Below are positions 1 through 45,500 of a stretch of DNA of 64,000 nucleotides, piece by piece; position 1 is the stretch's first letter, and each line of letters opens with the position of its first letter. A model generated the notes under the pieces. It did no database searches and had not been told where the DNA came from. It saw only the letters and a list, made by a program, of their open reading frames with translations. This stretch comes from Thamnaconus septentrionalis. Taxonomy: Eukaryota; Chordata; Actinopteri; Tetraodontiformes; Monacanthidae. The position numbers and the translations under genes are program-made. Location: positions 14,773,466 through 14,837,465 of the forward strand of contig CM020514.1 in the NCBI GenBank assembly GCA_009823395.1, given 5' to 3'.

Positions 1-406
1 TCATGAGGTCATGGTGTTCATGCCAGGGGTGCCACACTCCTACGTCACAAAATAAAATAAAATATTTTCACATCATGATAAGGTAGTAAAACTATGAGGC
101 GCTGCTACAGCTTTATTTTTGGAGTGAGGTAATTCGAGTGTTATTTCAATAGTTAGAGACTAGGAGACCATGAGCTAATTTGAGGTTTTCACCCTGTCTG
201 ACTTGGGGCCAAAAACACTCATTTTAACTAACAGCCGTCAGGGTCTCTTGAGTAATCACCAAACAGCTTACAAAACATCCTCCGCCCAAAGGTGCTCTCA
301 GCCTTGGGTCACATGACAGCGGTCCTCCCTCAGCAGCCGCCTCTTGTAGCTGCTGCTGCTGCTGCTACGACATCAGCTGCATGGTCGAGCCTCCTCCAGG
401 GTGGCC
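1..406 (+). promoter_or_regulatory. CYBRD1: Upstream region and 5' leader of CYBRD1
   Basis: No coding exon is recognised here. The last 100 bases before the start codon contain a short GCT/CTG run (about 347-366) and, at 308-317, a perfect palindromic E-box GTCACATGAC of the type bound by bHLH-ZIP factors (USF, MITF/TFE). No TATA box is obvious. The transcription start cannot be placed from sequence alone. Confidence 0.45.
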
Positions 407-2622
407 ATGGAGAACTTCAGGCGGTTCCTGGCCGCGCTGAGCGCCGCCGTCGCCGTCGGCTTCGTCTCGATCGTCCTCGTGCTGACATGGGTTCTTCACT
501 TTAGGGAAGGCTTAGCCTGGGACGGCGGACTGGCCGAGTTCAACTGGCATCCGGTTTTAATAGTCACCGGATTCATCTTCTTGTCTGGTCTGGGTGAGTG
601 GACTGAGAAAACAACTGAGGCGCTTGAAGTGGCTGCGACTATTTCCTGAGAGGAATGCGAGTGGCTTCAGGAATTCCACGTTTATACACAAGGAGCTCCT
701 TGAGGGAGGGAGTGCGCAGCTGATAAGTACGCAGAAACTTTTTCGCGGCTTGTGTTACGCGTCAACAAGTGCAAAAATACGAAATTGTCATGCGCTCTGG
801 CGTTCACTCCAGCCACCGCTATTCTTAACTCTCTTAACTCTTTTTTTTTTTTGTCGCATGGCGTGTTTATTGACATTCCGAGAAGGAGCAGAAGCTCTGA
901 TTTGTCGATCTGGTAGTGATGTATTCAAGACCGCCTTAACCGAGAACAAGACGTTAGTTAGACTGGGAGTACTGTCCACACAACCCAGACGCCTGAGTAG
1001 CCGAATTTGAAGACGGACGGGTTCGCTGACATTTCATTCACTGATTCGGCTAATTCGTCCTGCAGATAAATGATGCGCGTGAGAGAGGGCGCTCGAAGCT
1101 CTTGAAGAGAAAAGTGTTCTGTAACGCTACAAAATGGTGACCTCAAATTAGCCAGTGTGGGGTCTTTGGGAAGCCTATTGTAAGAGTTTTTTTTTTTTTT
1201 TTTTTAAAGGTGCCATATTGTGCAACATAGACCCACTCAGTGTTGTTTAGCAATAATATGCATTTCTCGCTCTTACTTTCTTTCATTGACATGAGGAAAC
1301 TTCACTCTTTACTTATTTATTTTCATGCTTCAGTCTGTGCTAAAATAAATAGTTCTGAAAAAGCAACCCTTTGTGATGTCACAAGAGGGCACATTCACAC
1401 AGCACAGATGCATCTCTGAAGTCTTGTAGCACACCCTCAGTCAGCCCTTTGTTATCCCCTCTAAAATTACCTCTTGACCGCCTTATTTTTGTGTCATCCC
1501 AAATATGTGAGAGGTGAAGAGGTGGCATTAGTTCTAACTGCAAGAAAAATGCAAACATTTTTCATTAATGATATAAACAGACTGTTAAATATACTGATCT
1601 GTAGTATTCATTGCCTCACTAACTGTGCAAGATTGACTTACTGGAGTCGAAGATGAAAAAAATAAAAATCTGAAATGTGTATTAGCATGGAAAATATTAA
1701 AGATGTGTATTTTAGCTTCACCAAGAATGTCTTAAATGAAGCTGAGTTATTATTGATATTGAGTTACTCCCTTATTGCAGCCATCATTGTCTTCCGACTC
1801 CCATGGACCTGGCGGTGCAGCAAACAACTGATGAAGTTCATCCATGCAGGCTTACACATGCTGACCTTTGTGCTTACTGTTATATCCATGGTGGCAGTTT
1901 TTGACTTCCACAACGCTGCCAAAATACCCAACATGTACAGCCTGCACAGCTGGCTGGGCCTGACAGCACTTATCTTGTACACACTACAGGTAAATAAACT
2001 TTCATTTCATGTTTCTTTTCTTGCCGAGGAAGTGAACACATTGATTTTCTGCACAAAAACTTAGAACAACAGGTTTGCCTCATCTCCATTTCTGAGCAGA
2101 TTTTTCTTGGAGTCGCACTGTACTTGATGCCATTTGCACCAGTATCCTGGAGAGCTGCATTCATGCCCTTCCACATCTACACTGGCCTTTTCATCTTCAC
2201 CTCTGTGATAGCTGTGGCACTCATGGGTATTACTGAGAAACTCATTTTTGGCCTGTAAGTATGAAAAAACGGTATTTGTGTGATTTTTCTTGATTAAATG
2301 TCAAGACAACAGATGCAGTGTTACTATATACATGTACGACTTTTGTTTGTCGTAATCCAGGAGCATGCCAAAGTACAAGGACTCTCCTCCAGAGGCCACA
2401 TTTGTCAACATCCTTGGGGTACTCTTGGTGGTCTTTGGAAGTTTCATCCTCTTCATTGTCACTCAAAAATCTTGGAAACGGCCTTCTGACCAGACCTTGC
2501 ACAACCCCCTCACCATAAGGGGAGGTGGGCCAGGCCTGTCACAACTGTCTGAAGAAATAGGGTCAGAAACTTCCAGTGACGTCAGAAAGAGAAACTCCAA
2601 ACTAGAGGATCAGGCTGACTGA
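407..2622 (+). CDS. CYBRD1: CYBRD1 (duodenal cytochrome b / cytochrome b561 family ferric reductase), 4 exons
   Basis: CYBRD1 (Dcytb) is a plasma-membrane reductase that passes electrons from cytosolic ascorbate through two b hemes to extracellular ferric iron or monodehydroascorbate, aiding iron uptake. Coding exons are 407-593, 1781-1989, 2100-2254 and 2361-2622, all with GT-AG introns and compatible phases, giving 270 aa (human 286). Six membrane segments are visible at roughly residues 8-30, 48-68, 83-103, 117-140, 156-178 and 194-214. The four heme-ligand histidines of the family are present at 48, 84, 118 and 157, matching human 50, 86, 120 and 159. The motifs [17 protein letters not shown] and [11 protein letters not shown] are characteristic. 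The hydrophilic tail differs most from human, as is usual. The start is the ATG at 407 (CC ATG G context); an in-frame GTG at 401 is not needed. The paralogues CYB561 and CYB561A3 are less likely, given the tail and the gene neighbourhood. Confidence 0.97.
594..1780 (+). other. CYBRD1 intron 1 with degenerate interspersed repeat
   Basis: This 1.2-kb intron lies between coding exons 1 and 2. From about 1205 to 1690 it resembles a dispersed repeat also seen near 30000 and 25500. It shares a CCCTTTGTGATGTCAC core at about 1368-1383 and a downstream segment ending in ACTGGAGTC..GATGAAAA. A poly-T run occupies 1188-1205. No exon was found. Confidence 0.5.
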
Positions 2623-2896
2623 ATTCAAAGTAACTGAGTTAAAGCTGATATAATCTCTTCACTTAAATGTATATTTTAGAGTCTATACTGCATGTGTTGA
2701 CTACCTGACCAGTATCATTCTGTATGCACAAACTCAATGACTATTTTTGCAAAGCTTTTCACATTTTCTCTCATGTATTTTTGTATCATTTCATTTTTAA
2801 TGTTTAAACATTTTTGCATTCAAATGATCACTCTATAACACAACTGATTGAGCTGGCTTTATATACACTGTAAAAATAATACAATATTTTCTATAC

Positions 2897-2902
2897 AATA
2901 AA
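2897..2902 (+). terminator. CYBRD1: CYBRD1 polyadenylation signal
   Basis: A canonical AATAAA lies 275 bases after the stop codon, followed by T/GT-rich sequence. This fits a short 3' UTR. The actual cleavage site needs transcript data. Confidence 0.7.
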
Positions 2903-4196
2903 AGCTGCTTTGGTTTTGTTTTCTACAATATGTTTTAATGATTTGGCTGCTAAATATTAGAGGATTTATTTGTAACAAGGGTTTAAATTAAATCCCAGGT
3001 TACTTTTTTACACTTCAAAAAACATTTTTTGAGCTCACGAAGTACAAAAACACTGTAAATGTCTTACACTGAAATTCGCCTTCTTTATCATATGTCAGCC
3101 ACGTCAAAGCAATGTTTTATGACCCATCCAGGCACCTGTAGTCAGTCAGTGGAAGTCCGTTTGTTTTGGCTGTTAAAGGCATTTGCTGTCAGGTAAAGTA
3201 CCTGCTTTAAGGTTTATGATCTACAGTCAAATGAAAGATGTCATTTTTCCTACTTACTGACATACTTATCACCGTGTTTGTTAGTAATCGTGCCTCATTC
3301 ACTGCGTGGTCAAGCGGCAGAAGTCGCATGACAGCACAGCGAAACTAGGTCCGGTTAACTAGCCGCTAACAGAAAAAAAAAAAAGCTACCGCTTACATTT
3401 GCAGAATTTGCCTTGAGGGCACGCCATTTATTTGTGGTAACCGCATATACAGTGACGGTAAACAGACTTCACAAGACAAAATTAAATATATCCCATTGAG
3501 TTATCGTTAGTGTGTACGTTTTTACCCCGTTGCGGTTGTTATTGTCAAGCTAGCTAGCTGTAGCCTCTAGCCTTTAGCCTTTAGCGAGAGGACAAATTGA
3601 TGTGGAAGTCCAGTGCTTTTGTTCGAATACTTTACTTCGTGCTAATTGAAAATCGCTGTGAGTGAGTGAAAGTGGAACTGTTACGTGGATTAGAGTCGGG
3701 ACCAAACTACGGACGTGTGTGACAAGACGGGTAAGCTAGAGTCGGATGTGTCTGAGTCAAGTGCAGGGTGGGGCTCCATTAGCCTACTGACAATGACTGA
3801 TAGCCTAGTTGGGATTTCTAATTTCGAATTCTTTTTTTAACTGTGAAAGATACAAGAACAATCTTCTGCCTAAACAGCCTTGGTATTTAATTCACTCAAC
3901 TACCAAGTTCTCGAAAAACCAACAAGATGGTTAATATGCACACAGGTTCATTTCTATGGTAAACTCCCCCGTTGTTGACCAAGGTGGTCCTGAGGCTCAG
4001 AGCATCAGCTGTCATCGGTCGCCTCATTCAATCTTAAGGCTGTTTTTAATCGTTTTGATTTGTAAAGTAACTGAACAGGAACCAGGAGTCAAGTAAGACA
4101 CCAGGACATGACACCTTTGTTCAGTGTAGTCAAAGTCACGACTTCTGGCAGCTTCCTTTTTCTAGAACAAATATCAGCTATTTTCTCTGTGTACAG
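2903..4196 (+). promoter_or_regulatory. DYNC1I2: CYBRD1-DYNC1I2 intergenic region with probable non-coding first exon of DYNC1I2
   Basis: The coding exon of DYNC1I2 is preceded by a splice acceptor (CAG ending at 4196), so the 5' UTR is split. A good donor, GACGG followed by GTAAGC, lies at 3730/3731 and probably closes a non-coding first exon beginning somewhere in 3300-3650. That stretch is rich in short direct repeats such as TAGCCTTTAGCC near 3570. No TATA box is clear. The boundaries are inferred. Confidence 0.45.
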
Positions 4197-4200
4197 CTGA

Positions 4201-20312
<16,112 letters not shown>

Positions 20313-20565
20313 GGCGCACGCCAGCCGTCAGGAGGTTTAAGGGACCAGCTCACACCAGCCAGCCGATGGTAACGACAAAAGCTGAAGGAGAAAAAAAAAA
20401 AGATCGTAACGTTAGTGCGGACGTCGTTCTCGTTTTCTTACCTTACCCTTCCTGTTGGGACAAGTTTGCCTTCTCAGTAACCGGGACTGTTGCCAGTCTT
20501 CCCTGGAGTAAAGTGAGCGACCGGGCATTCAACCTCAAGACACTTCTCACATGAAGCCATATAAA

Positions 20566-20590
20566 ACACACACACACACACACACACACA
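20566..20590. repeat. (CA)n microsatellite in DYNC1I2 3' UTR
   Basis: About 12 CA units lie between the DYNC1I2 stop codon and its first polyadenylation signal. Confidence 0.9.
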
Positions 20591-20663
20591 TACAAACGCA
20601 AAACCCGTCGTCCTTTCTTCAACCTGATGCCTTAAAGTTTCATTTGAAATTATGAAGAGAAAA

Positions 20664-20669
20664 AATAAA
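20664..20669 (+). terminator. DYNC1I2: DYNC1I2 proximal polyadenylation signal
   Basis: AATAAA lies 352 bases after the stop codon. A second AATAAA at 21163-21168 could serve a longer 3' UTR. Confidence 0.6.
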
Positions 20670-21154
20670 GAACACCTCACGTTTCTCATCAATCATGTTA
20701 AACGCCTCTCGCAGTTTCTCATCACTCCATATTCATAAAGGAAAAAGCAATCACCGCTCACGTCCGTCTCCAGCAAAGTAGTTAAAAAACGGGAATCTTC
20801 TCATAACTCTCAGCCATGTCGTCATCTCTGTTTTTCCTAGACTTTGTTGCCTAAATTATAGCTTGTTTGTAAATCAATGAAACATTGGAAATCCAGATGT
20901 CTTTCTACTCCTATGTCCTGAAACACACCTGTTGACGCTCGTATCAGTCAGCCGGTGAGATGTGGCGTGGTTGGAATATCCTCGATGCCTAAGATGATCA
21001 TGTATGCTGTTTCCTGCTCAGCGATTCCTCCGATCCCTCCGTGCGACAGAGCGTCGGCCAGGTCTGAACAGAGATTGTCGTTCTGTTGAAGCTTCTAAAC
21101 TGAGAATGTACTTTTCACACAGTAGAGAAAACAAAAAAAAAACGGTTTGAATGA

Positions 21155-21168
21155 TTTATTTCAATAAA
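21155..21168. terminator. Back-to-back polyadenylation signals between converging genes
   Basis: TTTATT at 21155-21160 is AATAAA on the minus strand, suited to SLC25A12, 365 bases past its stop. AATAAA at 21163-21168 is on the plus strand, suited to a distal DYNC1I2 end. Use of either signal would make the two transcripts meet or overlap in this 1.2-kb interval. Confidence 0.55.
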
Positions 21169-21524
21169 ATACAATAAATACATTTAAATAATTTCCCCAC
21201 AAGTCCTGGGTCGTGATTTTCAAAGTGAAGACTCTTCAAAACATCTGTACATCCTCGCCTCTCCTCCAAACGGCGCTCACTCACGCACACTAAAGCTTTT
21301 ACACACCAGAAAAACGCACTTACAATCGTTTAATGCCATAATGTTCCTCTGTGCAGAAGTACAATATGTACAATAAAATTGTGCAAGCTATGCAAAAAGG
21401 GACGGAGGGGCGTTAAAGCCATGCAGCATTCAGAGTATAAGACACTTGCGTTAAAATTGCAAACTGCTTCGGAAAACACGATGACCGGGAGCATGCAGCC
21501 CGCACAGGCACGATGAGCGACTCC

Positions 21525-39073
<17,549 letters not shown>

Positions 39074-39643
39074 GCTGTGGCTCTGACGTCAGATGCTCTG
39101 GAGAAGCGCAGGCGCCGGCCGAGCATCGGGATGACAGCGAAGCGTGGCACGGGCGGTAGAAGCTGAGACGCGCACTTATATTTAGCCAAGTGTCATGTTT
39201 TTTTTTGTTTTTTTACAGTCCGACACGTGGAGTGGCCCGCTTAAAGAAAGTGACTGAGGAGGGTGTGGGCTGTGTTAATGTTGACGAACCATGGATGTTT
39301 GTAGGATAAATTCATCAAAACCCGTCAAAACCTCATCAAAAACCTCATAAAAACTTGAAACAAAACAAAACAAAACAAAAAACAAATAGAAAAGCAATAA
39401 AAATTTACATATTTCACATTGTTCAGCTGTATCAACAGGTTGTTTTGTACAAGTATAAATAAATAGATTCCATTTGATCTGTAGCCCTAAGAATATTTGT
39501 TTGAAAGCCCAGTTAGTTTTCCATCTGCTTCAGCTGCTGTCCAGACACTGCACACACATACATGTGAAGGCAAGAAATAGCTTGAAAGGCAGGTAAAAAA
39601 GAGAGAGAGACACAGACGAGAAAGAGAGAGAGACAGAGAGAGA

Positions 39644-39678
<35 letters not shown>

Positions 39679-40764
39679 CCATACAGTCCCACAATTCAAC
39701 ACATTACATGTCCTTCCCCTCTTGTCGGATCCTGTGCACTTTACAGAGACGGCTGGAGAGGGCTGTGGTCTGAGGTTCAAAGATCAAACAGCATGGATTG
39801 CCTCCACGCAGACACAATTTGAAGACAGTAAAAGGTATAGTATTGTTCTGGAAAGGGATAATCTAGTGCCGCCAGTGTTGCAGAGATAAAATTACAGTGG
39901 CTTAAACATGACTGTGTGTAGGTCATTCATTGGTGCACCTGCAGGACAGAATGACTGAGGCTGGGATGATGGCACAGCATTACTCAAGCTCAGGGGGATG
40001 TTCTGAATTGCACTTTTCACTGTACCTTTTTTCATTCCCCGCAACTTGTCTCATATGTGACAAATGGTGTATTTTTATTAAATATATATATATATATACA
40101 TATATTGCGTGTGCATGTGTATATGAGCTGTTCATATGTGTGCACAGATGATCATGATGATTACCCCCCTAAGATCTTAATTAGAGACAAAGTCCATAAG
40201 ATAAGGCTTTTTCTAATTTCATTTATTTTCTTGAAACTTCCATATCAGGAAAAATCAACTTTGAACTTTTGTTTTTTGAAAGTAATATGTGGCTGTGTAT
40301 CCAGTGTATCCTATTCACCATCTATTATTTTTGTGTGCTTATCTGTTGAGTCTGCTCAAAAATGGTTTATTTTCAAGGGTTTCTCTATGGGGTAGTGAGC
40401 TAAAGTTTGGAAAACATTTTTGTAGATACAGTGTTAAGGTCCAATTATTCGCTTCATAGGTTAAATAAAACTATTATAAAGTTATTAAAATATGTAAAAT
40501 CATTAATTAAATATTAAATTAATTAGTTTAAACATTCATTAATATTTCACACACCGGAGGCAAATTCTTCTTTTGTGTCTGGTAACCTGACCAATAAAAT
40601 GTATTCTCATTACGTCCTAGTTATTTATGTTTTCATAACATAACCAACCGGAGCTGTTAAAAAAATATATACTTCCTGTTTCCGCACGGACCCGGAAGTT
40701 GTCTTAATTCCGCGCGTCTTTCGCGGGGGGAACACAACACAGTCCCACACAACAGAGTGCAGAA
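39074..40764. promoter_or_regulatory. Divergent SLC25A12 / HAT1 intergenic promoter region
   Basis: The 1.7 kb between the two start codons holds both 5' regions. Next to HAT1 are ETS-type sites: CCGGAAGT at 40692-40699 and ACTTCCTG near 40670. A CpG-rich stretch without a TATA box follows, typical of housekeeping promoters. Next to SLC25A12 (39074-39180) the DNA is GC-rich and also lacks a TATA box. The middle is AT-rich and holds the GA/TG microsatellite at 39601-39679 and a TA run at about 40083-40098. The distance makes a single shared bidirectional promoter unlikely. Confidence 0.5.
39601..39679. repeat. Compound (GA)n(TG)n(GA)n microsatellite
   Basis: GA-rich runs flank about ten TG units in the intergenic region between SLC25A12 and HAT1. 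Confidence 0.9.
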
Positions 40765-42542
40765 ATGGCGGGTAAGTGGGCAAAGCTTCACTGCTTTACA
40801 TGTCGCGGTGGTATTGTGCAGACATTCTCCCCGAGACGTGCACGCTCGTCGCATTTTAAGTGCAGGAAGGTCGTGAATGTGCTTGTGACATCACCAAAAC
40901 ATAGCCAGCTAAGCTAACGTCCTGTTACTCTACATTAGCCATAGAGTGGGCCTGTGCGCTAGCACGCTGTGGGAGAGGGAGAGGAGCAGGCTGTCAAAGC
41001 ATGCCGTTTTCATACCACTGCTTTCGGTCGCCGTTTGGAGAGACGCTGACACCGCCGTTTGCGGTCTCACTTACAGTCTACATGTAACAATAATTTCGCC
41101 ATGCAAACCGTTTGCGTGAGCTAATAGCGACAGTGGCTCTACATCTGTTTCGTTTCTCCGCGCTCTGGTAGTGTCTGCTAATGCCATTCAGTCATCCAAG
41201 TGTGTAATCATGTGTACTCCTCAGCGCTAAATACCATGGAAAAGAAGCTGGCTGAGTACAAGTGTGAAACCAACGATGCGATATCCCTGAAGCTGGGTAC
41301 GTTTACCACTTACTCCGTCACTCACTCTGTCTCCTGTAGAATTGTGTTCACATTGACATGCGTGTGTTCATACTCTGTCATGCACTTTTACATTTGCATC
41401 CCGCTTAAAGTCATTGAATTGTTCTTGTAGTTCGCTTCCCGGAGGATGTAGATGATGATGGCACTACCTTCCACCCAGAGTACAGCCACCAGCTTTTTGG
41501 AGATGAGTGAGTAGTTCTGCCTTTATTACCCCAAACCAGTGTCGTGTTATATTGAACACTATCTGTATTTAAAAGACGCCCATTCTGTAGCCATGAAGAG
41601 CCAAAAAGACATTGACAACAGAACAATGAAGAAAGCTTTTCATTGGAGCTGTTTATTAGTTATGAATTTATGGCAAACACTCATATTGTTCAATTCTAAT
41701 GAATTTTATTTAATGGGCCCAGTTCAAGGCTTCTTCCCTCAAATGTGAAATACGAATTGCATATTTCTGTCTTTGATTTACTATCAACTAGATGTAGTTT
41801 GTTTGACTGATAATGAAAAGCAACAGGCTGACGCAGATTCATTCATAGCTCATGTATATACAAATTCATAGTCATAGTCTAGTTGGTGATTATTTAACAT
41901 AGATATGTACAAAAGTGCAAAGTTATGCCAAACTTTGATAAGCTGCAGTATTATAATATTCTAGTTTGCCGACCAAAGCATTGCAAGCTTAAAATTTTAA
42001 CATTTTGCGTTTGATGGAAATAGCTTGAAGGAGAAACAACAATTGGAAAATCAATTATTTTTTAGAACCTCATTCCTAGGAAACTTTGTGCCAGCCAAAT
42101 AGCTCTATTATTTGTTTTGCTGTGAATGGCAACGATTTAGTGGATAAAGTATCATCAGCAAATCACAGTGACAGAAAGCATTATTTTGGTTCCCAGGTGC
42201 ATTAGAGGATTCTCGTGCATTCTAACCGAGTGTGTATGCAAATATCTTGCATGGATACGACAAACACAGTTATTTTAAGCTGTAATATACTACAGCTTAT
42301 TTTTCCTGTGCATGTCTTATTTTGATTTTAACGGTTCCATTGATTGTTTGCAGTGAGGTCGCTTTTGGATACAAAGGTCTTCAGGTACAGCTCTACTACA
42401 CGGCAGGAAACCTGAGCACCCTCTTCAAAGTGAAATATTCCTCAAAGGTCAATGAGGTGTTTGATTGTGTTGAGGTAAGAAGTCTTTTATTTATTTCATA
42501 TCCTTGAGCAGTTATTAAGCAAGCATTAAGCAAATGTGATGT

Positions 42543-42593
<51 letters not shown>

Positions 42594-45500
42594 TTGAGAT
42601 AGATAGATTTGACATTTTTCATCTTGTGGTTTAGGCTTTGGAAAAGAGTTGGAAAAATGTTGCAAGTACCATAGACAGACCACTGTGGCATTAGAAAGTT
42701 GCCACACTTTGCTCGCCTAGTTACTGTTGCTAAGGTATGATTGGTCAGTAGCTGCTCTAAGGCGGGGCTTGCCGAAGGGTCAATAGCAGCAGCCACGCTC
42801 ATCCCGTCAGTTTGCGGTAGATACTCGCTGCCCTGTTTGAACCACAATTAAGCGGTGTTGGAATAAACCAAATTAAAATGCCTTGTATTGGAGTGCGGTA
42901 AGATGGATGCGTGAGATTTCACACTTGAAATCTACTGCTGCTGCTGCTTCAGATGAATTGCAAAACTTCAAAAAGTAGCAAATCAGACTGTCAGTGAAAG
43001 CACTGACAAAACTTTGCTCGGAGTTTGCTTCTTTTGCATGTGAGGACAGCCTAGTTGGATTCTGAGAGCAGTTTTTCTAGAGCAACATTGTTATTTGTTC
43101 ACTTACTGAAGCTGCTGAAAGCCTCTCTGGGTGGCAGCATTATTCCAGTGTGAGATCTCCCGTTTTGTTAGACTAATTCTCAGCCCACTATGGCCCCCCT
43201 GTGCTAGTACACTAATCCTTCTCCTCCCTGTTGGAAAAAAGGCTTTTAGAAGGCTTTGTAGTCGGCGACTAACGTGAGGAATTGATTTTTCTTTTTAGTA
43301 GTTTGTGTGATTGAATCAGCGGGAGGAGTAATGTGACACGGTTGGATACCTTGTTCATATATTTCCAGGAACGGCTTGTTGCTCGAGCCGTCAGCAATCA
43401 AAATTGTTTGGGTTCACTGTGTGTGAACTGATCTCCATAGGCTGCAGCTCCTAATGTGAGCCACCATTTTAATGTAACGATCAAATGCATTCATTAATTG
43501 TATTAGCTGGCTAATTGCTTGACATTAAAGTTCAATGTTTTTTTGAATGTTGCATTGCTCAGACTGTAACACTTTTTTTCCCTTCTTTAGCCCGAAATAA
43601 TAATTTACATATCAACAGCCGGTATTTAGACGGAAAAAGGACAGTTAAGTGAAACGCTTGTCTCCTTTTCTGCGGTTTCACAAAAGAGCCTCTGGCAGCT
43701 TTGGATTCTTGCTGACGCTTTCAATGCAGCAAACATGTTAAAGCGACGACATGAATTAGCCAGGGCCCCTTTTGAGGTCAGATGATTCAACCCTCGGGAC
43801 ATCTGTCCTGTCTGAAAACAGCGGGGGCTTCCCCAACTTGGACAATGTGGCGTTTAAACTGGCAGCATGTGGGAGCAGCGGCGCCACATCTCAACCTGCC
43901 AGGATTTACTATTTGTGCCCATGCACTCATCATATAAAAAAAAAGGCCCCAATATGACAGCGGCAAGTCCTCCCAGTAAGAGCCACAGCGTTACTTCCAT
44001 CTCTAAAAACTCTCCAATTCACGATGCTTTAAAATCGAGAGATCCATTAGACTTTTTGGGGGGGGAATGTCGGTGTGTGGGGGGCCGTAGTTTGAACCAG
44101 ATATTGGGAGCGAAAGGTGACGTCTGGCTCTGTGTGTTTGCGCCGCCGCTCGGTGTTGACCCCCTGAGTGTTCACCCCGTGAAGGGTTTGAGTGCAGCTG
44201 GTGTCGAGCCGGAGAGTGGAGGGGAGCGGCGGAGTTCAGGCTGCATCTCAAGAGTGTTTGTCTCTGAGTGCGTGCGTGCGGACGGGCCCGGGGTGTGGTG
44301 CAGCTGGCGCCGGGCGACGGGGAGGCGGAGGAGATGGAGTTTATGCAGCTGCCGCCTCTGATGCAAGTCTGCCATCCAAAAAAATCACCTTCTCCCCTTT
44401 TATAAATTGGCCAAAAAACACAGTGCCGCTTGGACGGCCCCTAGGTGCGAGCCGGCGTCCGCGCCAGACCGTTTCTGTTGCAGCAACGACGGCGCAGCTT
44501 CAGTTTCAGCTGCAGTTAATTCTCCCCCTCGCTTGGCGAGATAGGAGGGGGGAAAAAAAGTGACTTTCAATTATTTGCGTACTTCCTTTAATGTACCCTT
44601 TGGGTTGGATCAGAGACGTGAAATAACACCAACACGACAAATTAGATAGTTTTTACTCGCTTTGTGCTCATTGTTGCAAATCAAAGACATTAACAAAATG
44701 CCCGAAAAGGAACATTGTTGAGTTTTATTCTTCCCGAACTAAGGCATCCTTTTCTGGAAGGCTGTGCAATTTAGCGTCTAGTATGTTGAAGAGTGGCAGG
44801 AATAAAGGGACTTGTTTGTCCATGGCCTTTCAAGTATGGCCCTCATTCTTTAGAAATGTCGCCGGACAATTACAATGGTTAAGAGGCATTCAGCCGCAGG
44901 TGCATTACTTCCAGTTAGATATTAGCTGATGTCTGAAAGGGTTTTGGGGGGGCTGGGGCGGGGGAATTAGCAGCGTGTTGCATTAGCCTTTTGTCGCACA
45001 TGTTGCTCAGACCTTCTTCATTTCCCAGTTTTCAATGCTGAGCAGCGAGGGTCTCTTTGCTGAAATAATGCCCATCACACATGTAAATGGTGTGAAAGGG
45101 CCGCGCGGCAAAGTGTTCTCATGTCAATCCTCGTGGAAATGGATACAATGCAAACATTACAGCTGAACTAACCACAGGTTGCACTGAGTAAAAAGTCCAA
45201 GGGTAGGGACCCTTTGTCGTCTTTCAAAGGGCCGGGGCAAATTCATTTGATTGGGTTCACTTGGCAGGATTAGAGGAGGGGGCCCCCCGTCTATTATGGA
45301 TGCCCAAAGGTTTGTTAAGTTGAGATCAATTCATACGACTTTATTTCCCAGTGAGATGTAGAAATGCGTTTATTGTGGCAACTTCATCACATATTCATGG
45401 TGCTCATAAGTAGTAAATGTAGTGATTTAAGTGGCCCTTTCAGCGGGGGGGGAGGGGAGACGGTGCCGCAGTGGTCCCTGCTCAGCTGACAGTTTTAATT

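Noticed and set aside
401..406. Upstream in-frame GTG as start of CYBRD1
   Set aside because: The ATG at 407 has good context and matches the expected N-terminal length; non-ATG initiation is not needed.
594..1010. 138-codon open frame after CYBRD1 exon 1
   Set aside because: It starts inside the intron next to the exon 1 donor and has no similarity; the spliced CYBRD1 model explains the region.
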